A stretch of DNA of 64,000 nt from Cellulophaga baltica (lineage in GTDB: Bacteria; Bacteroidota; Bacteroidia; Flavobacteriales; Flavobacteriaceae): contig NZ_JAHKQN010000004.1 in assembly GCF_018861125.1 (NCBI RefSeq), positions 1 through 64,000 on the forward strand. Direction: 5' to 3'. Position numbers and translations under genes: made by a program. The notes beneath the pieces are model-generated. The model was not told the origin of the DNA. It searched no databases and was given only the letters and a program-made list of their open reading frames with translations. Positions 36,927 to 46,531 of this stretch are shown piece after piece. Numbering within the stretch: position 1 is the first letter of the stretch; each line of letters starts with the position of its first letter.

Positions 36927-37748
36927 TTGGAAAAGAAAAGAATTCTTATTCTTGGAGCCAGTGGTTTCATTGGCAACGCTATATATAAAGAGTTATGTAA
37001 CTACTTTAACACGTTTGGCACCTATAATGCTGCAAGAAGGTCTTTTGAGAGTAATAAACAATTTTTTAAATACAATTTAGAAGAAGATGATGTTTTTGAT
37101 GTTTTAGGAGAAACTAAACCAGACATTGTTATTTCAGCCTTACGAGGAAATTTTCAAGAACAGATTATCGCTCACCAACATTTGGTAGAGTATGTTTTAA
37201 ATAAAAAATGTAAATTATTTTTTATCTCTTCAGCCAATGTTTTTGATGCCTATAGCAAATACCCTTCTTATGAGTACGACAAAACATTATCAGAAAGCAT
37301 TTATGGTCGGTTAAAAATAAAAATCGAGAATATGCTTTTACGTATCCCAAAAGAAAAAATGGTGATTTTAAGAGTGCCAATGGTTTTTGGCAACGGTTCA
37401 CCTCGCGTAAAAGAAATGAAAACGAACATTAGTAATAATGAACCTGTTGAAGTATTCCCTAACTTAATAATGAATGTCACTAACGACACAAAACTAACAC
37501 AGCAAATTCATTATCTAATTAGTAAAGATAAAAGTGGAATTTATCATTTAGGAAGTAATGATTTGGTACATCATGATGAGTTTATAAATGAAATTTTAAA
37601 ACGAGTGGGTAGCTTTAACCCTTTATTCAAAAGAGTTTACACCACTAATGAAGAGCGCTATTTAGCAGTATTGCCAAAAGACAATAAATTACCAAAAAAC
37701 TACCAAACCACTTACGAAGAAGTAATTGAAGAACACGTAATCGGATAA
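36927..37748 (+). CDS. NAD-dependent epimerase/reductase-like protein (SDR)
   Basis: 273 residues of the extended SDR / RmlD-like fold. The Rossmann motif is GASGFIGNAI at about 10-19. FFISSANVFDAYSKYPSYEYDK resembles the strand leading to the catalytic Y-x-x-x-K (split here for length). VILRVPMVFG follows the active site. The substrate is unknown, but a sugar nucleotide or aldehyde reductase is likely. The start is TTG 36927, 3 bp after glsA. No in-frame ATG upstream is available. Confidence 0.75.
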   Translation: MEKKRILILGASGFIGNAIYKELCNYFNTFGTYNAARRSFESNKQFFKYNLEEDDVFDVLGETKPDIVISALRGNFQEQIIAHQHLVEYVLNKKCKLFFISSANVFDAYSKYPSYEYDKTLSESIYGRLKIKIENMLLRIPKEKMVILRVPMVFGNGSPRVKEMKTNISNNEPVEVFPNLIMNVTNDTKLTQQIHYLISKDKSGIYHLGSNDLVHHDEFINEILKRVGSFNPLFKRVYTTNEERYLAVLPKDNKLPKNYQTTYEEVIEEHVIG

Positions 37749-37759
37749 AATATAGATTT

Positions 37760-38047
37760 ATGGAAAAGCTTGATTTAAAAAACATTGAAAAAGAATTAGA
37801 ACAATTAGAAGGTTGGGAATATGTTGATGGAGCTATTGAAACATCATTTGAATTTGCCGATTTCAAAGATGCATTTTCGGTAATGACAAGAATTGCTTTT
37901 GAATGTGAAGCACAAAATCACCACCCAGAATGGACAAATGTTTACAACTCACTTCAAATTAGATTAAATACGCACGATGCTGAAGGTGTAACTGAAAAAG
38001 ATTTCAAATTAGCCAAAATCATTGAGTCTATTATACAAAGTGAATAA
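37760..38047 (+). CDS. phhB: pterin-4a-carbinolamine dehydratase
   Basis: 95 residues, single-domain family length. The active-site motif is HHPEW at about 53-57, followed by NSLQIRLNTHDAEGVTEKDF. It dehydrates 4a-hydroxytetrahydrobiopterin, recycling the cofactor of aromatic amino acid hydroxylases, or acts as a related pterin enzyme. It is 11 bp after the SDR gene, apparently the same transcript as gcvT. Confidence 0.92.
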   Translation: MEKLDLKNIEKELEQLEGWEYVDGAIETSFEFADFKDAFSVMTRIAFECEAQNHHPEWTNVYNSLQIRLNTHDAEGVTEKDFKLAKIIESIIQSE

Positions 38048-38125
38048 GATTGCACCAATATTACACTTGTTCAAGTATTAAATTATATTAAATTTGTAAA
38101 ACTAATTTTATAATCACTTTTAGAA

Positions 38126-38836
38126 ATGGGAAGAGCTTTTGAGTTTAGAAAGGCACGTAAAATGAAAAGATGGTCTGCAATGTCTAAAGCGTTTACGCGT
38201 ATTGGAAAAGATATTGTGATGGCAGTAAAAGAAGGTGGTCCTGACCCAGATTCAAATGCCAGACTAAGAGCTGTTATTCAAAATGCGAAATCTGTTAACA
38301 TGCCTAAAGATAATGTTGAACGTGCTATAAAACGTGCGAGTGACAAAAGCTTAGGTGATTTTAAAGAAGTACTTTTTGAAGGTTATGCACCACACGGTAT
38401 TGCTATTTTAGTAGAAACAGCAACTGACAATAATACTAGAACCGTAGCCAATGTGCGTAGCTACTTTAACAAATGTAATGGAAACATGGGAACTTCTGGT
38501 TCTGTAGAATTTATGTTTGACCATACGTGTAATTTTAGAATACCTGCTGAAGGTATTGACCCTGAAGAACTTGAATTAGAAATGATTGATTTTGGTGCTG
38601 AAGAGGTTTTTGCTGATGATGACGGAATTTTAATTTACGCTCCTTTTGAAAGCTTTGGTGCTATTCAAAAAGAATTAGAAACAAGAGAAATTGAAATATT
38701 ATCTTCTGGTTTTGAACGTATACCACAAGTAACAAAACCTTTAAATGAAGAAGAAGCTGCTGATGTTGAAAAACTACTAGAGAAGCTTGAAGAAGATGAT
38801 GATGTGCAAAATGTATATCACTCAATGCAAGAATAA
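38126..38836 (+). CDS. YebC/PmpR-family regulator
   Basis: 236 residues with the usual three-domain plan. The N-terminus MGRAFEFRKARKMKRWSAM is the Bacteroidota form of the YebC opening, followed by DPDSNARLRAVIQNAK and ATDNNTRTVANVR. The family was named as transcription factors, and recent work links it to easing ribosome stalling at polyproline. Either role is transferred, not seen. It is followed by a strong terminator. Confidence 0.92.
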   Translation: MGRAFEFRKARKMKRWSAMSKAFTRIGKDIVMAVKEGGPDPDSNARLRAVIQNAKSVNMPKDNVERAIKRASDKSLGDFKEVLFEGYAPHGIAILVETATDNNTRTVANVRSYFNKCNGNMGTSGSVEFMFDHTCNFRIPAEGIDPEELELEMIDFGAEEVFADDDGILIYAPFESFGAIQKELETREIEILSSGFERIPQVTKPLNEEEAADVEKLLEKLEEDDDVQNVYHSMQE

Positions 38837-38857
38837 TTTCTATTATAATATAATATT

Positions 38858-38894
38858 AAAAAAGCCTGTTGATTAAATCAACAGGCTTTTTTTT
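38858..38894. terminator. bidirectional terminator
   Basis: AAAAGCCTGTTGATT pairs with AATCAACAGGCTTTT between convergent yebC and the lipoprotein gene. Confidence 0.88.
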
Positions 38895-38929
38895 AAAACA
38901 CTTAAAAAAACTTACACTAAATTCTTTTA

Positions 38930-39955
38930 TTAGTTTGAGTAGAAGTATAATGAAGAAGCACTTGCTAAAGTATTATTAATGCTTGGTGCAATATCTCCAC
39001 CAGCACTAGCATTTGAGAAAGCTAATACTTTACCGCCTCCATTTGCTGCTTCTGCTATAAAAACAGTTTCAGAGTCTGCATCATATTCAGTAGCAACAGG
39101 ATTACCCAAAAAAGTACTACTACCTGATACTCTTACTTGATTGTTAGCTAAAACCATAGTTTCACCATCTGCAACAGCATTAAATTTAGAATCAAAATCA
39201 GTTATAATATGAAAAGCACCATCACTATCAGAGGCAGCATCACCTACATCAGTTAAAATCATAGTTCCATTATCATATGCTAAACCATGCGTTCTCACGA
39301 TACCTTCAATTGCAATTCTTTTTGATGCACTTACAACAGCATCAGTTGTATTTGTAGCTGTAAAACTAGTATATACTGCTAATTCATTAGTCTTATCAAC
39401 TACAGCGTATAAATCATCACCAACAAACTCGATTCCCCACAACGCAATATCCGTAGTAATGATATTTCTTAGAGTTATAGATCCATCTGCGATTGTATAC
39501 ACAAATAATCTTCCATCAGCAGTTTCTGTATCACCATCAACATCTGCATTATCAGCTACAACAAGGTAATCACCATTTACTGCTATATCTCTAGGGCTCT
39601 CTACATCAGAAGAACTAGAAAAAGAAGCAGAAATTGTTGTACTAGCCAAATAGGTAGAAATTCCCGAATACACGTTTAATTGGTTTGAAGATCTTGAAGC
39701 CTGAATAATTTCATCAGAATCTTCATCATAATAAATACCTTCTGCAGCGTCTGAACTTGTAGTTAATGTTTTCACATCACCAGTATTCATATCATATATA
39801 GTAACTTTACCGTCTGAATTGTTTGAAGCAAATAATTGCGCAGTTTCAAATTCTGTATCTACAGTTGAGCTATCATCGTCATTATTATCACATGAAATTA
39901 ACGTTAATGAAGTAATTGCCATGGTAAGGCCGAAGTTAAAAATTGAATTTTTCAT
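38930..39955 (-). CDS. beta-propeller-like lipoprotein, unknown function
   Basis: 341 residues. A lipoprotein signal ends SLTLISCDNNDDD. The body is all-beta, with repeated units such as GKVTIYDMNTGDVKTLT, RDIAVNGDYLVVADNADVDG and GIEFVGDDLYAVVDKTNELA spaced about 45 residues apart. This is consistent with a beta-propeller. No catalytic residues recognised. It is a single gene with its own upstream gap. Confidence 0.7.
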   Translation of the reverse strand: MKNSIFNFGLTMAITSLTLISCDNNDDDSSTVDTEFETAQLFASNNSDGKVTIYDMNTGDVKTLTTSSDAAEGIYYDEDSDEIIQASRSSNQLNVYSGISTYLASTTISASFSSSSDVESPRDIAVNGDYLVVADNADVDGDTETADGRLFVYTIADGSITLRNIITTDIALWGIEFVGDDLYAVVDKTNELAVYTSFTATNTTDAVVSASKRIAIEGIVRTHGLAYDNGTMILTDVGDAASDSDGAFHIITDFDSKFNAVADGETMVLANNQVRVSGSSTFLGNPVATEYDADSETVFIAEAANGGGKVLAFSNASAGGDIAPSINNTLASASSLYFYSN

Positions 39956-40026
39956 TTTCTTTGTTTTTTATAATTTCCCATACTTACGAGACTTTTATAA
40001 ACAGGGTTTTAAAAAAATGAAAAAAA

Positions 40027-40575
40027 TTAATCTACAATGAAACTTTTTTTAGGAATCCGACCTAGCACCCCTTTAAAAAAAGACTTATACAACTTAAAAT
40101 CAGCTTCTTGATCATCAGTTGTAAAATAAGGCTTAGATATTTTTATTTGTTTTTTTCCGTAGTCAAATGCGACCATTACCACTGGAACTTCAGCTTTTTT
40201 TGCTATAAAATAGAATCCTGTCTTCCATTCTGTAACTTTATCTCTTGTTCCTTCTGGGGATAATGAAAGCCTAAACTTTTCTTTAGATTTAAAAATAGCC
40301 GCAATTGCAGAAACTGTATCACTATTTTTATTTCTAATAATAGGCGCACCACCAACTTTTTTTAAATACCAACCAATAGGCCCTACAAACAAACTTTTTT
40401 TACCAATAAAATTTATTTCTTCTTGCCATATTTTACGAACTAATAATCCTAAAAAAAAATCAGAATAACTTGTATGCGACACAACAATCATAACGCATTT
40501 TTTAACATCAGGAAAATCACCTACTAGTGACCAACCCATTATTTTAAAATAAATAAATTTTGCAATTGCGTGCAT
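40027..40575 (-). CDS. 1-acyl-glycerol-3-phosphate acyltransferase-like protein
   Basis: 182 residues of the PlsC/LPLAT fold, on the short side for the family. The H-x4-D box is H34-TSYS-D39, and block III is LSPEGTRDK. It probably acylates a lysophospholipid or another envelope glycolipid. It is the last gene of a seven-gene minus-strand run that includes kdsB and kdnB, 5 bp after kdnB, so a role in lipid A/LPS modification is possible. Confidence 0.8.
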   Translation of the reverse strand: MHAIAKFIYFKIMGWSLVGDFPDVKKCVMIVVSHTSYSDFFLGLLVRKIWQEEINFIGKKSLFVGPIGWYLKKVGGAPIIRNKNSDTVSAIAAIFKSKEKFRLSLSPEGTRDKVTEWKTGFYFIAKKAEVPVVMVAFDYGKKQIKISKPYFTTDDQEADFKLYKSFFKGVLGRIPKKSFIVD

Positions 40576-40580
40576 CTGAA

Positions 40581-41657
40581 CTATATCAATTTATAAAGTG
40601 ATAATAATTTATCATAAGTCATAATTTCTTTCCAGTTTTCACCTAGAGCATTCTCCCAAAGTGGTGCCAACCCAAAAGAAACATTTATCATAGTTTCAAA
40701 CTGTTCATCAGTTAAACCTGCACATACCCCTTTAGGCAATTTGATTTGATGTTTTTCTTGCATTTGTTTAAAAACTTTTACCCCTTCAGGATAAAATTCT
40801 TCCAAATATTGAAAAACTAAACAATTACCAATACCATGCTTTACACCTAATACATAAGCCAAACCATAACTCATTGCATGGGCAACACCTACTTGGCTAT
40901 ACGCAATACTCATGCCACCATGCCAAGAAGCCATCATTAATTTATCACGAGAATCTTCAGCTGAAATATTGCTTAAATACACTTCTTTACAAAGTTCTAA
41001 AGCTTTTTCACCATAGCTCTGGCTAAAAGCGTTTAAATAGGTCCCGTTTAATGACTCTATACAATGAATATAACAATCCATACCCGTATAAAACCATTGT
41101 TCTTTTGAAACCCCTATAGTTAAATTAGGATCAAGAACAACTTGATCAAAAGGTGTAAAATCGGAATTAATACCTAATTTTTTTTCAGGCCCCATTAAAA
41201 CAGTAGTTCTTGAAACTTCTGCTCCTGTTCCTGATATTGTCGGGATACCAACATGGTAGATAGCAGGTTTTTTCACCAAATCCCAACCTTGATAATCTAC
41301 TGAACTACCCGTATTTGTTAGCATAATTGCTACAGCTTTAGCCATATCGAGCAAAGTACCACCGCCAATACCTATAATTCCGGAAGGAAGTTCAGCAAAG
41401 GTTTCTTTTATAATAGCTACAACAGCATCAACTTGTGCCGTTTTTGGTTCTTCTTCTGAAGAAATAAATATAATTTGATCATCAAAAAGCAACGGTATTT
41501 TTGAAATCAACTCTTTTGTTTCAAAAACATCATCAATTAAATATATAAAAGGAGCTTCTGAGTTTTTGCGTTTTGGCATAAGTATTTCTCCTAGTTGAGA
41601 AAAACTATTATCACCAAAAACAACTCTTGGTACCATCGGAAAATTCCTGTACTTCAT
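40581..41657 (-). CDS. kdnB: iron-type alcohol dehydrogenase, Kdo 8-oxidase KdnB-like
   Basis: 358 residues of the iron-containing ADH family. It has the NAD loop GIGGGTLLDMAKAVA at about 96-110, then HVGIPTISGTGAEVSRT and metal-ligand region FYTGMDCYIHCIES. From memory it matches Shewanella KdnB unusually well in these blocks and in YQGWDLVKKPA. KdnB oxidises C8 of Kdo before amination by KdnA, giving 8-amino-Kdo. Kdo cytidylyltransferase kdsB lies in the same operon. No KdnA aminotransferase is seen in the window. Confidence 0.8.
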   Translation of the reverse strand: MKYRNFPMVPRVVFGDNSFSQLGEILMPKRKNSEAPFIYLIDDVFETKELISKIPLLFDDQIIFISSEEEPKTAQVDAVVAIIKETFAELPSGIIGIGGGTLLDMAKAVAIMLTNTGSSVDYQGWDLVKKPAIYHVGIPTISGTGAEVSRTTVLMGPEKKLGINSDFTPFDQVVLDPNLTIGVSKEQWFYTGMDCYIHCIESLNGTYLNAFSQSYGEKALELCKEVYLSNISAEDSRDKLMMASWHGGMSIAYSQVGVAHAMSYGLAYVLGVKHGIGNCLVFQYLEEFYPEGVKVFKQMQEKHQIKLPKGVCAGLTDEQFETMINVSFGLAPLWENALGENWKEIMTYDKLLSLYKLI

Positions 41658-41668
41658 TAACTAAACTG

Positions 41669-42292
41669 TTATTTATAAGAATTTAAAAATTCTTGAAAAT
41701 TTTCTAAAAATTGCCCTACATGATAACCATCAACTAAGGCATGATTAACACTCACAGCTACTGACATTTCTAACTTATCATTAACTTCAGTCACTTTACC
41801 AAAAGCTAACTTGGGCACTGACTCTTTTTGGCCACTAACTGGTTCTTTATGTCCTGTAAAATCTACCCAAGGCATTGCAGAGCAATAAATACAATCTAAA
41901 GTATTGGTGGGCGGAAAAAGTGTATTTGAATTTAAAATGCGTTCTTTTTCTAGTTGTACGTTTTTTATAAATGAATTTAAGTCTTCATTATAATTCACAA
42001 ACGTGAAACCAAAAGTTTGATTAGGTCTTATCATTGTTGCCGATGCATGAATTACATCATATCTAACAACTTTATCATCTTCAATTCTATATTTAAAATT
42101 TTCGACGCTATTAATGGCTTGCATACATGCATGTAAATACACTCCAAAAAATGATAGTTCATTTTTTTTAGCATATTGTTTTGCAACTGTTACATCAACC
42201 TTTGAAGTTACCGCAAAATAAGGATCTGAAAATGTATTAAAAAACTCATAATGTTCTTTTCTATTCCAAGTATCAATAGCAATGACTTTCAT
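41669..42292 (-). CDS. chloramphenicol-acetyltransferase-fold protein
   Basis: 207 residues, type of CAT / acyl-CoA-dependent O-acyltransferases. The catalytic HxxxDG is visible in VNHALVDGYHVGQF near the C-terminus, and the CAT-like segment PWVDFTGH is present. True drug resistance is not implied. In a Kdo/envelope operon it may acetylate a sugar or lipid. It is 11 bp before kdnB and 3 bp after the HAD gene. Confidence 0.8.
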   Translation of the reverse strand: MKVIAIDTWNRKEHYEFFNTFSDPYFAVTSKVDVTVAKQYAKKNELSFFGVYLHACMQAINSVENFKYRIEDDKVVRYDVIHASATMIRPNQTFGFTFVNYNEDLNSFIKNVQLEKERILNSNTLFPPTNTLDCIYCSAMPWVDFTGHKEPVSGQKESVPKLAFGKVTEVNDKLEMSVAVSVNHALVDGYHVGQFLENFQEFLNSYK

Positions 42293-42295
42293 AAA

Positions 42296-42997
42296 TTACA
42301 CTAATTTTAAAAGTTCACTCAACCTACCAATGGTTTGATAGTCTTTTCCTTTTGTATCATTATCAGTCACTGTTTCATGTTCCCAAGTGGTATGAAAAGG
42401 CACATGAATTGCTTTTGCTCCTAAATTAACAAGCGGTAAAACATCAGAACGCAAAGAGTTCCCAATCATTAAAAACTCATTAACATCAATTTCTAAATGA
42501 TCTAAAAGGTTTTGATAATTAGTTTCTTTTTTATCACTTAAAACTTCAACATGATGAAAATATTCAGATAAATTGGACATTTCAACTTTACGTTCTTGAT
42601 CTAACAAATCACCTTTGGTTAAAACAATCAATCTATATTTCTTTGAGAGCTCTTTTAAAACATCTTCAACATCATCTAACAATTCCACAGGGCGCGTAAT
42701 CATATGTTTACCTATATTTAAAATGGCTTCCATAGTTTCATTAGAAACTTTTTTATTAGACAAGTCTAAAGCCGCTTCAATCATAGAAAGCATAAAACCT
42801 TTTACGCCATAGCCGTATAGATTTAGGTTTTTAATTTCCATTTTAAAAAGCTCTTGATCTATTTTATTTTTGGTTTCATAACCTTCTAGCAAACTAGCAA
42901 ACTCTTCTTCTGCATCTCTAAAATAGGTTTCATTTACCCATAGTGTATCATCGGCATCAAAACCAATAACCTTAATATTACTATAATCTATTTCCAT
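42296..42997 (-). CDS. HAD-family hydrolase
   Basis: 233 residues. Motif I is GFDADDTLW (D15, D17), motif II is LIVLTKGD, and motif III/IV is [10 protein letters not shown]. An alpha-helical cap lies between. A phosphatase of unknown substrate. It overlaps the kdsB 3' end by 10 bp. Kdo-8-phosphate phosphatase is also a HAD, but KdsC proteins are smaller and capless, so this is unlikely to be KdsC. Confidence 0.85.
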   Translation of the reverse strand: MEIDYSNIKVIGFDADDTLWVNETYFRDAEEEFASLLEGYETKNKIDQELFKMEIKNLNLYGYGVKGFMLSMIEAALDLSNKKVSNETMEAILNIGKHMITRPVELLDDVEDVLKELSKKYRLIVLTKGDLLDQERKVEMSNLSEYFHHVEVLSDKKETNYQNLLDHLEIDVNEFLMIGNSLRSDVLPLVNLGAKAIHVPFHTTWEHETVTDNDTKGKDYQTIGRLSELLKLV

Positions 42998-43716
42998 GCT
43001 TTCTTTGCTCTTTCTAAATCTTCAGGAGTATCAATTTCAATACCCGTCACATCGGTTTCAACCATTTTCAATTTTTTTCCATATTCTAAATATCGAATGG
43101 CTTCAATTTTCTCACTTGCTTCTAATTGTAACATTGGCAACCTTTGAAAGTCCATCAATGCACGTTTTCTAAAGGCATAAATACCTTTGTGTTTGTAATA
43201 AATACTATTAACTTCCTTAGCTCTTGGGTATGGTATTGGCGAACGAGAAAAGTATAAAGCAAAGTTATTAGTATCTACAATAACCTTTACCGTATTAGGG
43301 TTACTAATTTCATCCCAATCTGTAATTTTTACCATTAACGAAGCTAAATCAATCTCTTTTTCTGGATCTTCATCAAAAACGTTTAAAACACTTGCTAAAC
43401 TTTCTTTATCCGTAAAAGGTTCATCACCTTGAACATTTACGATGATATCTACATCCATACTTTCAACAGCCTCTGCAATACGATCGCTACCACATTCGTG
43501 CTCTTTTAAACTCATAATTGCTTTACCGCCTGCATTTACAATTACATCATAAATAATTTGGCTATCGGTCACCACAAAAACATCATCAAACAAGCTAGTA
43601 TTTACTGCTGCTTCATAAGTTCTCAAAATGACTGGTTTGCCCTGTAAATCTTGCATTAATTTTGCAGGAAAACGAGATGCCGCATAACGCGCGGGTATCA
43701 TTGCTATTCTTTTCAT
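42988..43716 (-). CDS. kdsB: 3-deoxy-manno-octulosonate cytidylyltransferase
   Basis: 242 residues, normal length. It has [18 protein letters not shown] at the N-terminus for CTP binding, [21 protein letters not shown], and [11 protein letters not shown]. It activates Kdo (or 8-amino-Kdo) as CMP-Kdo for LPS inner core. It is 15 bp after the DUF4126 gene and overlaps the HAD gene. Confidence 0.95.
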   Translation of the reverse strand: MKRIAMIPARYAASRFPAKLMQDLQGKPVILRTYEAAVNTSLFDDVFVVTDSQIIYDVIVNAGGKAIMSLKEHECGSDRIAEAVESMDVDIIVNVQGDEPFTDKESLASVLNVFDEDPEKEIDLASLMVKITDWDEISNPNTVKVIVDTNNFALYFSRSPIPYPRAKEVNSIYYKHKGIYAFRKRALMDFQRLPMLQLEASEKIEAIRYLEYGKKLKMVETDVTGIEIDTPEDLERAKKAWK

Positions 43717-43731
43717 TAATTCTATAAGAAT

Positions 43732-44304
43732 TTAAATTTTTGTATTTCGAGGTCGTATTTTTCTGTAAATCCAGAATATAAATGATAAGATAATCACTAC
43801 CAAAACCCCTGCTAAAACTGGTGCAAATATAGATGCTGTAGATACAACTACCGCTGTACCTGTCTCAATTGTTGAAACTATTGGATTTGCCAAACCACCC
43901 GTTGTTGTAGTTGAAGCCAAACGACTTGTTGCTGATGCTCCTTTGATTGCTGTTGCAGTACCGCCACCAGCTATAATTGCTAATGACCAAGTAACTACTG
44001 GATCTAAATTAGCTACTGTTGAAACCATTACTGCTGTACCTGCAATACCTGCAAGAGGCACTGCCAAACTGTCTAACAAATTATCAACCCAAGGAATAAA
44101 ATATGCAAATATCTCTACTATTGTCGCTACACCTAAAGCAATAACTGCCGCCAAACTCCCTATCCACTCCCAACTATTATTTAAGTCCCAAAAATTAAAA
44201 TAAGAAGCTAAACTAAGCGCAAAAAGTGGTAAAAAAACACGAAAACCTACCGAAGCAGCTAAACCAACCCCTAAAAAAATACTTAAAATAGTTTCTGTAG
44301 TCAT
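43732..44304 (-). CDS. DUF4126 membrane protein
   Basis: 190 residues with four to five hydrophobic segments rich in Gly, Ala and Val (ILSIFLGVGLAASVGFRVFL, GSLAAVIALGVATIVEIFAY, FAPVLAGVLVVIILSFIFWI). The sequence matches DUF4126, a family with no assigned function. It lies 28 bp after the recD-like gene and upstream of kdsB in the same run. Confidence 0.8.
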   Translation of the reverse strand: MTTETILSIFLGVGLAASVGFRVFLPLFALSLASYFNFWDLNNSWEWIGSLAAVIALGVATIVEIFAYFIPWVDNLLDSLAVPLAGIAGTAVMVSTVANLDPVVTWSLAIIAGGGTATAIKGASATSRLASTTTTGGLANPIVSTIETGTAVVVSTASIFAPVLAGVLVVIILSFIFWIYRKIRPRNTKI

Positions 44305-44332
44305 GTTATTCGTTTGAGCAAACTAAAATACA

Positions 44333-45775
44333 TTATTCTGAATCAAGAAAAAAATCATTCTTAAAACCTATTAAATACAATTTACTTTTCGCTCTTGTTA
44401 ATGCAGTATACAACCAACGCATATTTTCTTTATCCATCCCATTTGGCATGTATGGTTGCTCTACAAAAACAGTATCCCACTGTCCACCTTGCGATTTATG
44501 ACAGGTAATTGCGTAAGAGAATTTCACCTGTAAAGCATTGAAAAACGGATTGTTTTTTACAGCCAAAAACTTTTTATATTTTGATGTTTCGCCTTCGTAA
44601 TCCTTCATTACCTCTTGGTATAATCTATTTCCGTCTTCGTATGGTAAAGATGGTGCCTCGGCAGTAATTGTATCTAATAACAAAACAGTTTCAAAAGGTG
44701 GTTGATTTGGGTAATCAACCATTTGCACTTTTACTTCGGCAAATTTAAAAGTGTATATTTCTTTTATTGAAAAAATTTCAAGCACTTCAATAATATCACC
44801 ATTGGCAATAAAGCCTGCTTCAGTATTTGGCTTTAACCAGAAATAGTTATTCTTTACTACCATCATGTAGTCACCTACCGCCAAATCATGTTCTAGAAAT
44901 AAAATACGTTGTCTTATATTTTCATTATATAAATTGGCTCTTTTATTAGAGCGGACTATAAAGGCTGTTTCCTCTTTTCCGTTCGTGACATAAGAATCAT
45001 CAATTGCTTCTAGAATCTCATTTCCTTCAATTAAACGAACAATATCAACAAACGGAGCAACATCAAATTTAAAATCATCATAAAATTCACTTTGCAATTG
45101 CTCCCTAAGATTGGTAGCATTATATAAAATTCCAGAATCTTCTGCTTGACGCACTACTTCATTCAGCTCTAAAACCTTTACTTCTTTATTATAATTCAAT
45201 GATAATCTATCTGCATCTAATGCTGGACTTAAATCTAGCCGAACTGGTGGTAATTGGGCTGTGTCACCAATTAAAATTAATTTACAACCATGACCAGCAT
45301 AAACATATTGAATTAAATCATCTAACAAAGATCCATTTTCAAAAAGTTTAGAGTCTGCAGGAGTATCTGGTATCATTGAAGCTTCATCAACAATAAAAAT
45401 AGTATTCCTATGTTTATTGGGCGCTAAAACAAACTGCACGCCTGATCCACCACTCTGTTTACGAGGTACGTAAATTTTTCTATGAATAGTATACGCCTGA
45501 GTTTTTGAGTAGTTTGACATTACTTTAGCCGCACGACCCGTTGGAGCCATTAAAACAGTTTTCATAACTGTGTGCCATAAACTAGACACCATTGTACCAA
45601 TTATAGTAGTCTTACCAGTTCCAGCAAATCCCTTTAATAAAAAAAGACCATCTTTTTCTTTTGACAAAACAAAATCTGCCAAATCTTCAAGAGCAAGACC
45701 TTGTTTTAGTGTTGGAGTATGTGGAAATTTATCTTTTAAAATAGCGCTGAAACTAGCTGGAGTAAGGACTTTCAT
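44333..45775 (-). CDS. RecD-like ATP-dependent DNA helicase
   Basis: 480 residues of superfamily 1B. Walker A is GFAGTGKTTIIGTM at about 50-63, Walker B is IVDEASMI, LIGDTAQLPPV is motif III, and ITCHKSQGGQWD plus YTALTRAKSKLYLIG are the C-terminal motifs. It resembles the short AAA_30/UvrD_C_2 helicases such as Dda rather than full RecD with a RecBC partner. First of the minus-strand run. Confidence 0.9.
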   Translation of the reverse strand: MKVLTPASFSAILKDKFPHTPTLKQGLALEDLADFVLSKEKDGLFLLKGFAGTGKTTIIGTMVSSLWHTVMKTVLMAPTGRAAKVMSNYSKTQAYTIHRKIYVPRKQSGGSGVQFVLAPNKHRNTIFIVDEASMIPDTPADSKLFENGSLLDDLIQYVYAGHGCKLILIGDTAQLPPVRLDLSPALDADRLSLNYNKEVKVLELNEVVRQAEDSGILYNATNLREQLQSEFYDDFKFDVAPFVDIVRLIEGNEILEAIDDSYVTNGKEETAFIVRSNKRANLYNENIRQRILFLEHDLAVGDYMMVVKNNYFWLKPNTEAGFIANGDIIEVLEIFSIKEIYTFKFAEVKVQMVDYPNQPPFETVLLLDTITAEAPSLPYEDGNRLYQEVMKDYEGETSKYKKFLAVKNNPFFNALQVKFSYAITCHKSQGGQWDTVFVEQPYMPNGMDKENMRWLYTALTRAKSKLYLIGFKNDFFLDSE

Positions 45776-45815
45776 AGAACATCAAAGATAATAATGATTT
45801 TTAAGCACAAATACT

Positions 45816-45844
45816 TTTGTGATTAAAAAAAAATTGTAGATTTG
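45816..45844 (+). promoter_or_regulatory. promoter of the pseudopilin-like/DUF3822/rsmD operon
   Basis: TTTG at 45816-45819, 17-nt spacer, TAGATTTG at 45837-45844, matching TAnnTTTG exactly. Predicted start near 45851, 27 bp before the ATG. Confidence 0.6.
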
Positions 45845-45877
45845 TGACAACGACATAATTTAAAATAATACTATATA

Positions 45878-46531
45878 ATGAAAACTGTTTTACAAATTGT
45901 ACTTTGGATTGCTGCACTTGGATTTGGATACTTGATTTATCAATCTGTAAATGCACCAATCGAATTTGCTAAAGTTAAAGAAGAAAGATTCCAAAAAGTA
46001 ATCAATTCTTTAAAAGATATTAGAAACGCACAAGATGCTTATAAACTTTCTAATGGAACATTTGCAAAAGATTTTAAAACATTAATAAACTTCATTGACA
46101 ACGGTAAATATGTTATCACACAACAAAGAGATACATCTTACTTAGAATACAATGAAGATTTTGGTATTGATATGCTTACAGAAAGAAAAATTATTGATAC
46201 TTTAGATTTTGTTGCTGTAAAAGATTCTTTATTTAAAAAAGATAGTCGTTACAAAACTTTGATGAATGTTCCTGGAGCTCCAAACGGAGAAAAATTCCAA
46301 ATGACAGCTAAGCAAATCGAAAAAAGTGGCTACCAAGTACCAGTATACGAAGTTTTCACTCCTAAAGAAGTTGTTTTATATGATCAACCAAAAGATTTAG
46401 TTGCTAGAGAAAAAAGTCACGTAAATGTTGAAGAGGTTAATGGAGCTACAATTAAAGTTGGTTCATTAGAAGAGGTAAGTACAAATGGTAACTGGCCACC
46501 GATATATGACAGAAAAAGAGACAAACAATAG
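45878..46531 (+). CDS. membrane-anchored pseudopilin-like protein
   Basis: 217 residues. An N-terminal hydrophobic helix (VLQIVLWIAALGFGYLIYQS, 4-23) is followed by a long charged helix KEERFQKVINSLKDIRNAQD and then beta-rich sequence. The layout resembles a type IV pilin or pseudopilin fold (helix plus RNAQDAYKLSNGTFAKD loop), but no prepilin cleavage motif is present. Conserved with DUF3822 and rsmD in this order, as far as I recall, in related bacteria. Function unknown. Confidence 0.7.
   Translation: MKTVLQIVLWIAALGFGYLIYQSVNAPIEFAKVKEERFQKVINSLKDIRNAQDAYKLSNGTFAKDFKTLINFIDNGKYVITQQRDTSYLEYNEDFGIDMLTERKIIDTLDFVAVKDSLFKKDSRYKTLMNVPGAPNGEKFQMTAKQIEKSGYQVPVYEVFTPKEVVLYDQPKDLVAREKSHVNVEEVNGATIKVGSLEEVSTNGNWPPIYDRKRDKQ

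Noticed and set aside
41669-42292. Chloramphenicol resistance gene
   Set aside because: The CAT fold and HxxxDG motif are present, but operon context with Kdo genes and sequence divergence do not support a drug-resistance role.
42296-42997. KdsC (Kdo-8-phosphate phosphatase)
   Set aside because: The HAD protein has a helical cap domain and 233 residues. KdsC is a smaller capless protein.
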